DNA from: JAXLRU01 sp046330935
GTDB lineage: Bacteria; Actinomycetota; Actinomycetes; Actinomycetales; Kineosporiaceae
Length of the DNA: 64,000 nt
Reading direction: 5' to 3'
Assembly: GCA_046330935.1 (NCBI GenBank)
Contig: JAXLRU010000002.1
Coordinates: 1,054,001 to 1,118,000 of the forward strand
Shown here: piece by piece, positions 35,476 to 43,571 of the stretch
Layout: each line of letters begins with the position of its first letter
Position numbering within the stretch: position 1 is the stretch's first letter
The notes under the pieces: model-generated
The model's database searches: none
What the model saw: the letters and a program-made list of their open reading frames with translations, nothing else
What the model was told of the DNA's origin: nothing
Made by a program: the position numbers and the translations under genes

Positions 35476-36614
35476 CGCAGGTCCTTCCAGTAACCGGTGA
35501 CCCGCTGCACGTAGGTGCGGGTCTCGGAGAACGGGGGTACGCCGCCGTGGCGGCGCACCGCGCCGGGGCCGGCGTTGTAGGCGGCCAGCGCCAGGTCGGT
35601 GCGGCCGTCGTACTGCTTGAGGTAGCCCGACAGCAGGCGGGCGGCGCCGTCGACGGCCTGCTCGGGCACGTCGGGATCCACGCCGAGGCCCCGAGCGGTG
35701 CCCGGCATGATCTGCATCAGCCCGCGCGCTCCGGCGCGGCTCACGGCGTCGGGCCGGTAGCCGCTCTCGGCCTTGGCGACGGCCGACAGCAGGGCCGGGT
35801 CGACGCCGTGACGGCGACCGGCGCGCGTGAACAGATCGGCGTAGGGGCCGCTCACGGAGCCCGAGCCCGAGCCCGAGCCGGAGGCGGGCGCGGCCAGGGC
35901 GGCCTGGGCGACGCCGCCGATCCCCTTCAGTCCCGCGAGGGCCGGCGTGGCGTCCGAGGAGGGCAGGACGCGGCGGATGTGGCTGGGCCGCTCCCAGATC
36001 GTCGACACCTTCACGTCCTCGCCGCGGTGCGGTGCGTGGAGGATCTTGTTGTCGCCCACGTAGATGCCCACGTGGTGCACGGGCGAGCCGAAGAACACGA
36101 GGTCACCGGGCAAGGCGTCGGCCACCGAGGCCACCTCGCGGCCCTGCTGCGCCTGGTCGCGGCTGGTGCGGTCGAGGTCGACGCCGACCTGGCGGAACAC
36201 CAGCTGGGTGAGGCCGGAGCAGTCCAGGCCCTTGTCGGGGTCGGTGCCGCCCCACACGTAGGGGACGCCGAGGTAGCGGCGGGCGATGCTCACGGCGCGC
36301 TCGCCGAGGCCCGAGCCTGCGGTGGCGCCCTCGGTGAGGCCGCGCAGGGCGCGCGCGGCCGCCGTCCCCGTCGTGGCCTCGGCGGGGTCGGTGTCGAGGC
36401 CGGCGGTGCCGTCGACGCTGCCCAGGACGTCGTCGAAGGCGCTGGTCGCCGGAGCGCCGAGGCGACCTCCGACGCCGATCGAGCCGAGCCGGCTCACGCC
36501 GGCCAGGCCGGTCTGGCGGCCCAGCGCGGGCCCGCCCGCACCGAGCATGCTCTGCAGCTGGGCCACGCGGGCCTGGGCGGCGGCGAGCCCGCCGACGGCG
36601 GCGACCTCGGTCAT
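35472..36614 (-). CDS. Flagellar peptidoglycan hydrolase: NlpC/P60 plus lytic transglycosylase
   Basis: 380 residues with two wall-cleaving domains. Residues 103-215 are NlpC/P60 (YLGVPYVWGGTDPDKGLDCS with Cys132, HHVGIYVGDNK with His181), which cut stem peptides. Residues 258-380 are a soluble transglycosylase domain (SAVAKAESGYRPDAVSRAGA with Glu283, GLMQIMPGTARGLGV, AAYNAGPGAVRRHGG), which cuts glycan strands. A Ser-Gly linker joins them. There is no signal peptide, so it is probably exported by the flagellar apparatus and acts as FlgJ does elsewhere, opening the wall for the rod. It is coupled to fliJ and fliK by 4-nt overlaps. Confidence 0.93.
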   Translation of the reverse strand: MTEVAAVGGLAAAQARVAQLQSMLGAGGPALGRQTGLAGVSRLGSIGVGGRLGAPATSAFDDVLGSVDGTAGLDTDPAEATTGTAAARALRGLTEGATAGSGLGERAVSIARRYLGVPYVWGGTDPDKGLDCSGLTQLVFRQVGVDLDRTSRDQAQQGREVASVADALPGDLVFFGSPVHHVGIYVGDNKILHAPHRGEDVKVSTIWERPSHIRRVLPSSDATPALAGLKGIGGVAQAALAAPASGSGSGSGSVSGPYADLFTRAGRRHGVDPALLSAVAKAESGYRPDAVSRAGARGLMQIMPGTARGLGVDPDVPEQAVDGAARLLSGYLKQYDGRTDLALAAYNAGPGAVRRHGGVPPFSETRTYVQRVTGYWKDLR

Positions 36615-37051
36615 CGCGCACCTCCCCGCTCGGCCAGCGCCCCGGACCGCGACGACGCGAGGTCGTCGAGGAGGGCCTGCTCGCGGCGCCGGGCGGCCTC
36701 CGCGGCGGCCAGGCGGTGCCGGGCCGCGAGGGCCTCGACGGCGCGCAGCTCCGCGCGGGCGGTCATCCAGTCGTCGCGGGAGCGCTCGGCGTCGGCGCGG
36801 GCGGCGTCGAGCAGCGACTGCGCGCGCTCGGCCTCCTCGCGCAGCACCTCGCGGTGGAAGCCGGCCTGTTGCAGGTCGTCCCCGCTGGCGTGCGCGGGCG
36901 GCCGGGCCGACTCGCGCAGCTGCTCGTGGACGTCGTCGAGGTGCGCCTGGGCCTGCGCGACGCCCGCGTTGGCGCGGCGCAGGGCGTCGGCCGCGTCGTC
37001 GAGGCGCTGCTGGCGCAGGCGCGCCACGGTCGCCAGCCGGAAGGCGCTCAT
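36611..37051 (-). CDS. fliJ: Flagellar export protein FliJ
   Basis: 146 residues from ATG 37051, which overlaps the fliI stop by 4 nt; this start gives the family N-terminus MSAFRLATVARLRQQRLDDA. The whole protein is an antiparallel coiled coil rich in Ala, Arg and Glu. FliJ links the FliI ATPase ring to FlhA. Sequence is weakly conserved, so the call rests on the N-terminus, the coiled coil and position. Confidence 0.85.
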   Translation of the reverse strand: MSAFRLATVARLRQQRLDDAADALRRANAGVAQAQAHLDDVHEQLRESARPPAHASGDDLQQAGFHREVLREEAERAQSLLDAARADAERSRDDWMTARAELRAVEALAARHRLAAAEAARRREQALLDDLASSRSGALAERGGAR

Positions 37052-38538
37052 CGGGCACCTGCCGCGGCGAACGCGGGCGTGAACTGCTGGTTGCCGGGCT
37101 GGGCACCGGGCTGGGCACCGGGCTGGGCGAAGCCTGCGTCGATGCCGCGGCCCAGCATGGCGGCGAGGTCGCGCCACGACAGCCCGGCGTCGCAGACGTC
37201 GTCGGGGCGCTGCCGGGCGAACGCGTCGAGGGCGGGCTTGAGGCGCAGGGCGGTGTCGGCGTCGGCGTTGGAGCCGGCGGCGTAGGCGCCGACCTCGACG
37301 AGGTCGCGGACGTCGCGCAGCGCGGCGAGCAGCCGGCGCGCGGTCTGGGCGAGGTCGAGCTGCCAGGGCTGCAGGATCGAGCGGTCGACGCGGGAGACGG
37401 ACTCCAGGACGTCGACGCTGGGGAAGTGCCCGGCGGTGGCCAGCGACCGGGAGAGCACGACGTGGCCGTCGAGGATGCCGCGGACGGTGTCGCCGACCGG
37501 GTCCTGCAGGTCGTCACCCTCCACGAGCACGGTGTAGAGCGCGGTGATGCTGCCGTCGGCGCCGGGGCCCGACCGCTCCAGCAGCCGCGGCAGCATCGCG
37601 AACACGCTGGCCGGGTAGCCGCGGGTGGCGGGCAGCTCGCCCGCGGCGAGTGCCACCTCGCGCTGGGCCATCGCCGTCCGGGTGATCGAGTCGACGACGA
37701 GCAGGACGTCGGTGCCGGCGTCGCGGAACCACTCCGCCACGCGGGTCGCGGCGAAGGCGGCGTTGAGGCGCAGCAGCGCCGGGTCGTCGGCGGTCGCGAC
37801 GACGATCACGGTGTGCCGGCGGGCCTCCTCGTCGAGGGTGTCCTCGAGGAACTCGCGGACCTCACGGCCACGCTCGCCGACCAGCGCGACGACGCGCACG
37901 GGGGCGGCGGTGCCGCGCACGGCCATGCCCAGCAGCGTCGACTTGCCGACGCCCGACCCGGCCATGATCCCCACGCGCTGGCCGGCGCCGACGGGGATGA
38001 GCGTGTCGAGCACGCGGACGCCGGTGGGCAGCGCGCGGTCGACGCGGCGGCGGTGCAGCGGGTTGGGGGCGCTGGCCTCCAGCGGCACCCACTCGACGTC
38101 CTCGATCGGTCCGCGCCCGTCCAGCGGCCGGCCGAGCGGGTCGACGATCCGGCCGAGCAGGCCCGGTCCGGCGGGGATGCGCAGCGTGTCGCCGCTGCCC
38201 TCGACGGCGTCGCCGCCGGCGATCCCCGCGGTGGTGCCCAGGGGCAGCACGGTGACGCCCTCGGCGTGCACGGCCACGACCTGCGCGAGCCGCTGGCCAT
38301 CGCCGCTGACGATGGTCACGGCGTCGCCGACGGCCGCGTGCAGGCCGGTCACGGTGACGCCGAGGCCCACCACCTCGGTGACGGTGCCGCGGGTGCGGGT
38401 CAGCTCGGCGTGGGCGGCCTCGGCGGCCAGCGCCGCGCGCCTGCGCAGCTCCTTGGCCAGGTCGCACGCGCCGAAGTGGGAGACGCGGCGGCCCTGGGCG
38501 TCCAGCGCCGTCAGCGCGATCCTCTGCTCGCCCGTCAT
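37048..38538 (-). CDS. fliI: Flagellar export ATPase FliI
   Basis: 496 residues, related to F1 beta. Walker A GSGVGKST at 194-201, Walker B LLVVDS at 279-284, and the family signature REVALAAGELPATRGYPASV. The N-terminal beta barrel is present, and the C-terminal 65 residues are longer than usual, with AQPGAQPGAQPGNQQ repeats. The start overlaps fliH by 4 nt. Confidence 0.96.
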   Translation of the reverse strand: MTGEQRIALTALDAQGRRVSHFGACDLAKELRRRAALAAEAAHAELTRTRGTVTEVVGLGVTVTGLHAAVGDAVTIVSGDGQRLAQVVAVHAEGVTVLPLGTTAGIAGGDAVEGSGDTLRIPAGPGLLGRIVDPLGRPLDGRGPIEDVEWVPLEASAPNPLHRRRVDRALPTGVRVLDTLIPVGAGQRVGIMAGSGVGKSTLLGMAVRGTAAPVRVVALVGERGREVREFLEDTLDEEARRHTVIVVATADDPALLRLNAAFAATRVAEWFRDAGTDVLLVVDSITRTAMAQREVALAAGELPATRGYPASVFAMLPRLLERSGPGADGSITALYTVLVEGDDLQDPVGDTVRGILDGHVVLSRSLATAGHFPSVDVLESVSRVDRSILQPWQLDLAQTARRLLAALRDVRDLVEVGAYAAGSNADADTALRLKPALDAFARQRPDDVCDAGLSWRDLAAMLGRGIDAGFAQPGAQPGAQPGNQQFTPAFAAAGAR

Positions 38539-39380
38539 GCGCGCAACGCCTCCTCGGCGGCGGCCAGCGCGCTCGGCAGGTGCGCCACGAGCTGGCGCGC
38601 CCCCGCACGGGCGGAGGCCGCACCGCGGGGCACCTCGCGGTCGGGCACGAGGTGGACGTCATCGGGCAGCGACCCTGCGGCGGCCAGCTCGGTGAGCGTC
38701 TCGTAGTCCTCGGGGTTGACGGCGATCACGGGAGCGCCGTCGGCGATGCCGCGCAGGGCGATCCGCACGGCCTCGACCACCTCGCCGCCCGTGGCGGCCA
38801 GCTCACGGGCCAGCACGGCGCGGGCCAGCTGCAGCGCGGCGTCGACGATCGCGTCGGACACCTCGTTCCACTGCGGGCCGTTGACGTTGCCGACGTCGCG
38901 GGCCGCCGACGTGGCCGCGCTGAGCGCGCTGTTGATCCGGTCGGCCTCGATCCGCTCGCGCGCCGCGGCCGTCTGCGCCCGGCGGGTCGCCTCGTCCTGC
39001 GCGGCCTGCTGCGCGGCGGCCCGGCCCTGCGACCAGCCGCGCGCGTACCCCTCGGCGCGGGCCTGCTCGCGGGCGGCGTCGGCGGCCTCGCGGACGATCC
39101 GCTCCAGCTCCGGGTCGGCGTACGTCGGCAGGTACTGGCCGTTGCCGAGGGGGCGGTCGAAGCGCGCCCGGCGCACCTGCGGGGTGTCCTCGACGACGGT
39201 GGGCGGTGCGTCCACGACCGTGCCGTCGGCGCGGGACTCCCCGGCCTCGGTCGGCAGCGTGGCCGTGCGGGTGGGGGCGAACGTGGGGGAGGCTGCGCCA
39301 CCCTGGCGGGGGATGCCCATCGCCGGGTCGGGCACGAAGGAGGTGGGGGCGGCGGTGCCGCGCTGCGCGGGGACGCTCAT
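38535..39380 (-). CDS. fliH: Flagellar assembly protein FliH
   Basis: 281 residues from ATG 39380; a GTG at 39407 in the same frame would add nine residues. The middle is a long Ala/Arg helix with GYARGWSQGRAAAQQAAQDE. The C-terminal domain (DAIVDAALQLARAVLAREL, then DVHLVPDREVPRGAASA) fits the FliH/YscL fold that inhibits and anchors FliI. It is the first flagellar gene of the locus here. fliE, fliF and fliG, which usually precede it, are absent from the window. Confidence 0.87.
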   Translation of the reverse strand: MSVPAQRGTAAPTSFVPDPAMGIPRQGGAASPTFAPTRTATLPTEAGESRADGTVVDAPPTVVEDTPQVRRARFDRPLGNGQYLPTYADPELERIVREAADAAREQARAEGYARGWSQGRAAAQQAAQDEATRRAQTAAARERIEADRINSALSAATSAARDVGNVNGPQWNEVSDAIVDAALQLARAVLARELAATGGEVVEAVRIALRGIADGAPVIAVNPEDYETLTELAAAGSLPDDVHLVPDREVPRGAASARAGARQLVAHLPSALAAAEEALRA

Positions 39381-40037
39381 CGGGCCACCGCCACACGCGT
39401 GCGGCACGCCGCGCTCAGGGCAGCGCGCGCACGGAACAGGGCAGGGCTGAGCATGCGGTCCTCGGCGGTGTCGGGGCCCGGCGTCGCGATCCGTCGCGTT
39501 GCCTGGACCTGTTCACGTCGGGTGGCCCGATCCGCCGTCCGAACGATCCGGCCCCCGTCGGGGGGACGCGGCGCTTCGTTCGCGGCGAGCCCCGTCCGGC
39601 GACCCCGTTGTCGACGGCCGAGTGCTCGGGCACCACAGGCGAGCTGTCCGTGCTCGGGATCTGACTCGTCCCGCCGCCGTCGGGGCTTGAGGGCGAGCAC
39701 CGCCCGTCCGCCGGGGGTTCCTCCGAACGGCGCAACGCCCCTCACCGCCCGTGCAGGGCCGTTCGGGTGGCCGTCCAGCTCGCCGGGAGGATCGGCATCG
39801 CCATGTGATGCCGATCCTCCCGTCGAGCGCGAGGCCGACCTACGCTTGCCGATCTGACGGAGGCGGTACTCTCCAGGGGACAGGGCCGCCGTCGTCGCGG
39901 CCCCGGCAGGTCGCCCCTGCCACCCCGATCAGGGGTTTCGCCGCCGCTCGGCACACGGTGCACGCGCACTCCCCAGGTCCGACCCCGCGCCGTTCCCGGC
40001 CGCGGGGGTCCAGCGCACCGTTTCCCAGGAGCCCCTG
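39381..40037. other. Long divergent intergenic region upstream of fliH
   Basis: About 650 nt without a gene. It must contain the promoter for the fliH-flgE unit (minus) and one for the small coupled genes (plus). It holds a perfect 15-bp hairpin (separate entry) and, at about 39895-39915, a short stem GGCAGG-TCGCC-CCTGCC. No fliG or fliF remnant was found in any frame. I see no clear sigma-28 or sigma-70 promoter. Confidence 0.6.
39785..39821. repeat. Perfect 15-bp inverted repeat
   Basis: GGGAGGATCGGCATC (39785-39799) and its exact complement (39807-39821) enclose a 7-nt loop GCCATGT. It lies midway between two divergent genes, so it ends neither one. It could be a dyad operator, an insulator or an end of a lost element. 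Confidence 0.7.
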
Positions 40038-40259
40038 ATGGCACCCGTAACCGTTCCCGTCCCGGCACCGCCCCCCTCGGTGACGACCGCCCCCGCGGCC
40101 GACGCCGCGTCCCTGCGCGGCCTGACCCCCTACGAACGCCGGCTGCGGCTGGCCGCCGGTGCCGTGAGCGCCCACACCGACCTCTCACCCGAGCTCGCGC
40201 GCGACCTCGCCGCGCACGTGCTCGACGCCGTCGACCGGATTCCGGAGCGGATCCGATGA
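40038..40259 (+). CDS. Small hypothetical protein
   Basis: 73 residues. A Pro/Val-rich start is followed by a helical part (LTPYERRLRLAAGAVSAHTD, then PELARDLAAHVLDAVDRIP). The ATG follows CCCAGGAG. The stop overlaps the next small gene by 4 nt. Real coding is supported by this coupling and by actinobacterial codon use. No family recognised. Confidence 0.6.
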   Translation: MAPVTVPVPAPPPSVTTAPAADAASLRGLTPYERRLRLAAGAVSAHTDLSPELARDLAAHVLDAVDRIPERIR

Positions 40260-40513
40260 GCGAGCGGATCACCACCGACGCCGAGCTTCCGCCCGACCCC
40301 GGGCCCCTGATGCGGGTGCTTCGCCTGCGCGGCGGCCCGTGGGACGGCGCGACGTGGACCGGGGAGATCGCGATCGGGTTCCGGATCGCCTGCGGGACCA
40401 GGCCCTGGCCCCCGTCGTCGATCTACGTCGTCACCGACGAGCAGGAGCTGTCCGCGGCCGGCGTCGTCGAGTTCGTCGCGGTGCCCGGCGAGGTCGAGCC
40501 CACCCTCGTCTGA
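40256..40513 (+). CDS. Small hypothetical protein with GGPWDG motif
   Basis: 85 residues, coupled by ATGA to the preceding gene. The motif LRGGPWDGATWTGE resembles the LRGGPxDG start of small proteins found in many actinobacteria and their phages, whose function is unknown. It is convergent with the methyltransferase gene (14 nt between stops). Confidence 0.65.
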   Translation: MSERITTDAELPPDPGPLMRVLRLRGGPWDGATWTGEIAIGFRIACGTRPWPPSSIYVVTDEQELSAAGVVEFVAVPGEVEPTLV

Positions 40514-40527
40514 CCCCTGCCCGCGGC

Positions 40528-41427
40528 TCAGGCGGGGCGTGCCAGGTACAGCCGCCGCCGGGTCGCGGGTCGCAGGTCCTCGCGCCCGTCGAAGCCGCGG
40601 GACAGGACGGCGTCGAGGTCGGCGAGGTCGGCGGGATCGGCCTCGGCGTCCCGGCCGGAGTCGCGCAGCTGTTCGCGCAGGCGGATCAGCGACAGCTCGG
40701 CGAAGCGGGTGACGGCGCGCGCGTGGGCGGGCGAGGCCGGCTCGGTGATCGTGACGTCGAACGTGCGGTCGGCGACCACCTCGAACCCGGCGTCGGCCAG
40801 CACCTCGGACCAGTCGGCCCCCAGGAGCGGCATCATCGCCCGCCAGTCCTCGGCCAACGACGCCCGCAGCCGCCGGTCGAGCCCGCCGGGCAGGAACGAG
40901 GGGTGGAAGGCGTCGAGGTCGTCGACCTCGACGAGCGCCAGGAGGCCGCCGGGGACCAGGGACGACCGGACGGCGCGCAACCCTGCCGGGGGATCGGCCA
41001 GGTGGTGGATCGACGTCGACGCCCACACCACGTCGAGCTCGGCCAGCGACGCGGGCCACGCCGCGTCGAGGTCGGCGGCGAGGGTCTCGATCCGGTCGGC
41101 CAGGCCCTCGGCCTGCGCCCGGGCCGCGAGATGCTCGAGCAGCGGCTGGGACGCGTCGACGGCGAGCATGGTCGCCTCGGGGAACAGCCGGGCGAGGGCG
41201 AGGGCATGCGTGCCCGTGCCGCACCCCAGGTCCGCGATGCGGCGCACCGGCGAGCCCCCGGCGTCCCGCACCGCCTGCTCGACGGCCCCGGTCGCCCGGG
41301 CGTGGAACTCTGCGAACACCTCGCCGTCCAGATCGAGGTAATCGATCATGGTGGAGAAGTCGGTGGGCTGGGCGCCGTGTCCGTGTCCGTGTCCATGGCC
41401 CTCGGCGTGAGGGTGCGTCGTCGTCAT
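40528..41427 (-). CDS. Class I SAM-dependent methyltransferase
   Basis: 299 residues from ATG 41427. A His-rich N-terminus (HPHAEGHGHGHGHG) may bind metal. The SAM-binding motif is IADLGCGTGTHALALARLFP, with acidic loop AVDAS, motif II/III DVVWASTSIHHLADP and a C-terminal tail of unknown target. It is divergent from an XRE-cupin regulator only 47 nt away, so the regulator probably controls it. The substrate cannot be inferred. Confidence 0.85.
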   Translation of the reverse strand: MTTTHPHAEGHGHGHGHGAQPTDFSTMIDYLDLDGEVFAEFHARATGAVEQAVRDAGGSPVRRIADLGCGTGTHALALARLFPEATMLAVDASQPLLEHLAARAQAEGLADRIETLAADLDAAWPASLAELDVVWASTSIHHLADPPAGLRAVRSSLVPGGLLALVEVDDLDAFHPSFLPGGLDRRLRASLAEDWRAMMPLLGADWSEVLADAGFEVVADRTFDVTITEPASPAHARAVTRFAELSLIRLREQLRDSGRDAEADPADLADLDAVLSRGFDGREDLRPATRRRLYLARPA

Positions 41428-41461
41428 GGCTCGACGGTAGACCTCACTTGCCCTCGGCGCA

Positions 41462-41467
41462 TACACT
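41462..41467 (+). promoter_or_regulatory. -10 element for a leaderless XRE-cupin transcript
   Basis: TACACT lies 7 nt before the GTG at 41475, the distance at which actinobacterial transcripts start at the first base of the start codon. No Shine-Dalgarno sequence is present. A short inverted repeat CTTGC-N7-GCAAG (41468-41484) overlaps the start and may be an operator. Confidence 0.5.
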
Positions 41468-41474
41468 CTTGCGT

Positions 41475-42065
41475 GTGAAGCAAGACACCGAGGAAGACGT
41501 CGACGCGCTCGTCCGGCGGCGCCTGCGAGGGCTGCGGGTGGCCCGGGGGTGGTCGCTCGACGAGCTGGCCGCCCGTTGCTACCTCAGTGCCTCCACGCTC
41601 AGCCGGATCGAGACGGGCCACCGCAGGATCGCCCTCGACCAGCTCGTGGGCCTCGCCCGGGCGCTGGGCACCACCCTCGACCAGCTCGTGGAGCCCACAG
41701 ACGACACCGACGTCGTGATCCGCCCCGTCCACGACACCGTCGGCGGGGTCACCGTCTGGCTGCTCAACCGCGACCCCGGCCCCGGGGGCACCCGCGTGAT
41801 GAAGATGCGGCTGGAGAAGTCGGTCGAGGAACGGCTCGCCGACCCCCACGACCTGCGCGTCCACCCGGGGCGGGACTGGTTCACCGTGCTCGAGGGGACG
41901 GTCGAGCTGCGCCTGGGCGAGCGCACGGTGCTGGTGCGCACCGGGGAGGCCGCGGAGTTCAGCACGATGACCCCGCACGCCGTCGGTGCGCACGGGGGGC
42001 CCGCCGAGATCCTGTGCATCTTCGACCAGGAGGGCCACCGCAGCCACGCCGTGACCGGTCCCTGA
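41475..42065 (+). CDS. XRE-family regulator with C-terminal cupin
   Basis: 196 residues from GTG 41475. An XRE helix-turn-helix (LRGLRVARGWSLDELAARCY, then SASTLSRIETGHRR) is followed by a cupin domain (HPGRDWFTVLEGTVELRLGE, then AEFSTMTPHAVGAHGGPAE). Proteins of this type sense small ligands with the cupin and often control a divergent neighbour, here the methyltransferase. It is convergent with the GH130 gene. Confidence 0.92.
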   Translation: MKQDTEEDVDALVRRRLRGLRVARGWSLDELAARCYLSASTLSRIETGHRRIALDQLVGLARALGTTLDQLVEPTDDTDVVIRPVHDTVGGVTVWLLNRDPGPGGTRVMKMRLEKSVEERLADPHDLRVHPGRDWFTVLEGTVELRLGERTVLVRTGEAAEFSTMTPHAVGAHGGPAEILCIFDQEGHRSHAVTGP

Positions 42066-42068
42066 CGC

Positions 42069-43571
42069 TCAGGGGCCGTCGGTGAGCAGCCGGTCGAGCA
42101 GGGCGGGGAGGTCGACGGCGGCCACCCGCACCCGGGCGTCGCTGCACCCGTACGGCAGCACCAGCGTGTCCCCGTGCCGCAGGGAGCCGCACGAGTAGAC
42201 GACGTTGGGCACGTACCCGTCGCGTTCGTCGTCCGCCGAGGTCAGCAGTGGCTCGCGCAACCGGCCGAGCACCCGGGCCGGCTCGTCGAGGTCGAGCAGC
42301 AGGGCACCGATCGCGTAGGTGCGTACCGGCCCCACCGCGTGGGTGAGCACCAGCCAGCCCTGTTCCGTCTCGATCGGCGACCCGCAGTTGCCCAGGTGGA
42401 TGAGCTCCCAGGGCCGCGTCGGCTCCTGCAGCGGCACCGCGTCGTCCCAGTGGTTGCCGTCGGCGGAGGACGCCAGGGCGTTGTTCTCGCGGTCCCACCG
42501 CGACAGCGCGAGGTGGCGGCCGCCGACGGTGCGGGGGAACAGGGCCAGGCCCTTGTCGGCCGCCGCGAACCCCGTCATCGGCGAGACGGTGAACGTGCGG
42601 AAGTCGTCGGTCCGGATCCGCGACACCGACACCCGTGAGCCGTCGTAGCTCGTGTAGGTGCCGAGGTAGGTCCGCGACCCGTCGGCGGCGGTGAACCGGA
42701 CGAACCGTGCGTCCTCGACCCCGCGGGACTCCCGGGCGGTCGCCGGGCGCAGCGTGCGTTCGGACAGCTCGGTCTGTTCGGCGAAGGACACCTCGTAGGA
42801 CTCCGCGGCGACCCGCCGCAGCGTGTCGATCGTCGCGTCGGCCTCGACCCGGGTGAGCCGCTGCTCGTCCAGGCGCCCCAGCGCGACGTCGAGGGTGTCG
42901 CGGGAGAAGACGTCGGGCAGGTCGTCGAGGACGAACCGGACGGTCTCCTCGTCGGCCCCCGCGGTCAGGGCCTCGTGCCGCAACGGGACGCGGTGCAGGG
43001 GGCCGCCGCTCACCCGCCCCAGCGTCGACCAGGGACTGCGCGGGTCGAGCCGCAGTCTCGTCGTGCGGGCCGACGTCCCGCGCAGGGTTGCGCTGGTGAA
43101 CACGATGCTCGACAGGTGCCCCTCGCCGACGGCCCGCAGGCTCATCACCAGGCGCAGCCCCCCGTGGGGGTCGTCCTGGTCGGGGTGCGCGACGAGCGAG
43201 GGGTTGAACAGGGCCGCCGCTTCGAGCGCGAACTCCTGCGTGAAGCAGGCGCCGATCAGCAGCCGGCGGTCCCGGGCCAGGGACGCGGCGTCCTCGACCC
43301 GGTGCGCGACGGCCTCGAAGTTCGCCTCGAACAGGGCGTCGACGTCACGGTGGCGGCCGGCGTGGGCGCGGGTCACCCGCTCGAGGGTGTCCCGGGCGTC
43401 GTCGTCGTCCATCGCCAGGCAGCGCCCCACCACGCCCGCGGCGCGCGAGGCGCCGACGATGGCCATCTCCTGGCCTGGGAGGAACAGCAGCCCGGTGACC
43501 CGCGAGGGGTCGGGGACGAGCTCGACGTCCGTGCGGGTGACGAGGCCGTCGGCGACCGCGGTGGGGGTCAC
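42069..43571 (-). CDS. GH130-family glycoside phosphorylase
   Basis: 500 residues from GTG 43571, overlapping the preceding gene by 4 nt. The five-blade beta-propeller of GH130 is recognisable from DARFVRFTAADGSRTYLGTY, TGFAAADKGLALFPRTVGGR, LHLGNCGSPIETEQGWLVLTH (as IHLGNCGSPIETEQGWLVLT) and NVVYSCGSLRHGDTLVLPYG. Characterised members phosphorolyse beta-mannosides such as beta-1,2- or 1,4-linked mannobiose. The first 150 residues are an additional N-terminal part. It forms an operon with a GT4 enzyme and a helical protein, which suggests making and recycling of a small mannoside. Confidence 0.88.
   Translation of the reverse strand: MTPTAVADGLVTRTDVELVPDPSRVTGLLFLPGQEMAIVGASRAAGVVGRCLAMDDDDARDTLERVTRAHAGRHRDVDALFEANFEAVAHRVEDAASLARDRRLLIGACFTQEFALEAAALFNPSLVAHPDQDDPHGGLRLVMSLRAVGEGHLSSIVFTSATLRGTSARTTRLRLDPRSPWSTLGRVSGGPLHRVPLRHEALTAGADEETVRFVLDDLPDVFSRDTLDVALGRLDEQRLTRVEADATIDTLRRVAAESYEVSFAEQTELSERTLRPATARESRGVEDARFVRFTAADGSRTYLGTYTSYDGSRVSVSRIRTDDFRTFTVSPMTGFAAADKGLALFPRTVGGRHLALSRWDRENNALASSADGNHWDDAVPLQEPTRPWELIHLGNCGSPIETEQGWLVLTHAVGPVRTYAIGALLLDLDEPARVLGRLREPLLTSADDERDGYVPNVVYSCGSLRHGDTLVLPYGCSDARVRVAAVDLPALLDRLLTDGP

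Noticed and set aside
39895..40037. Riboswitch upstream of the small coupled genes
   Set aside because: Short stems are present, but no conserved core of c-di-GMP, c-di-AMP, cobalamin, SAM or TPP riboswitches could be found by eye.
41448..41467. Full -35/-10 promoter TTGCCC/TACACT for the XRE-cupin gene
   Set aside because: Spacing between the two is only 8 nt, too short; only the -10 element is retained.
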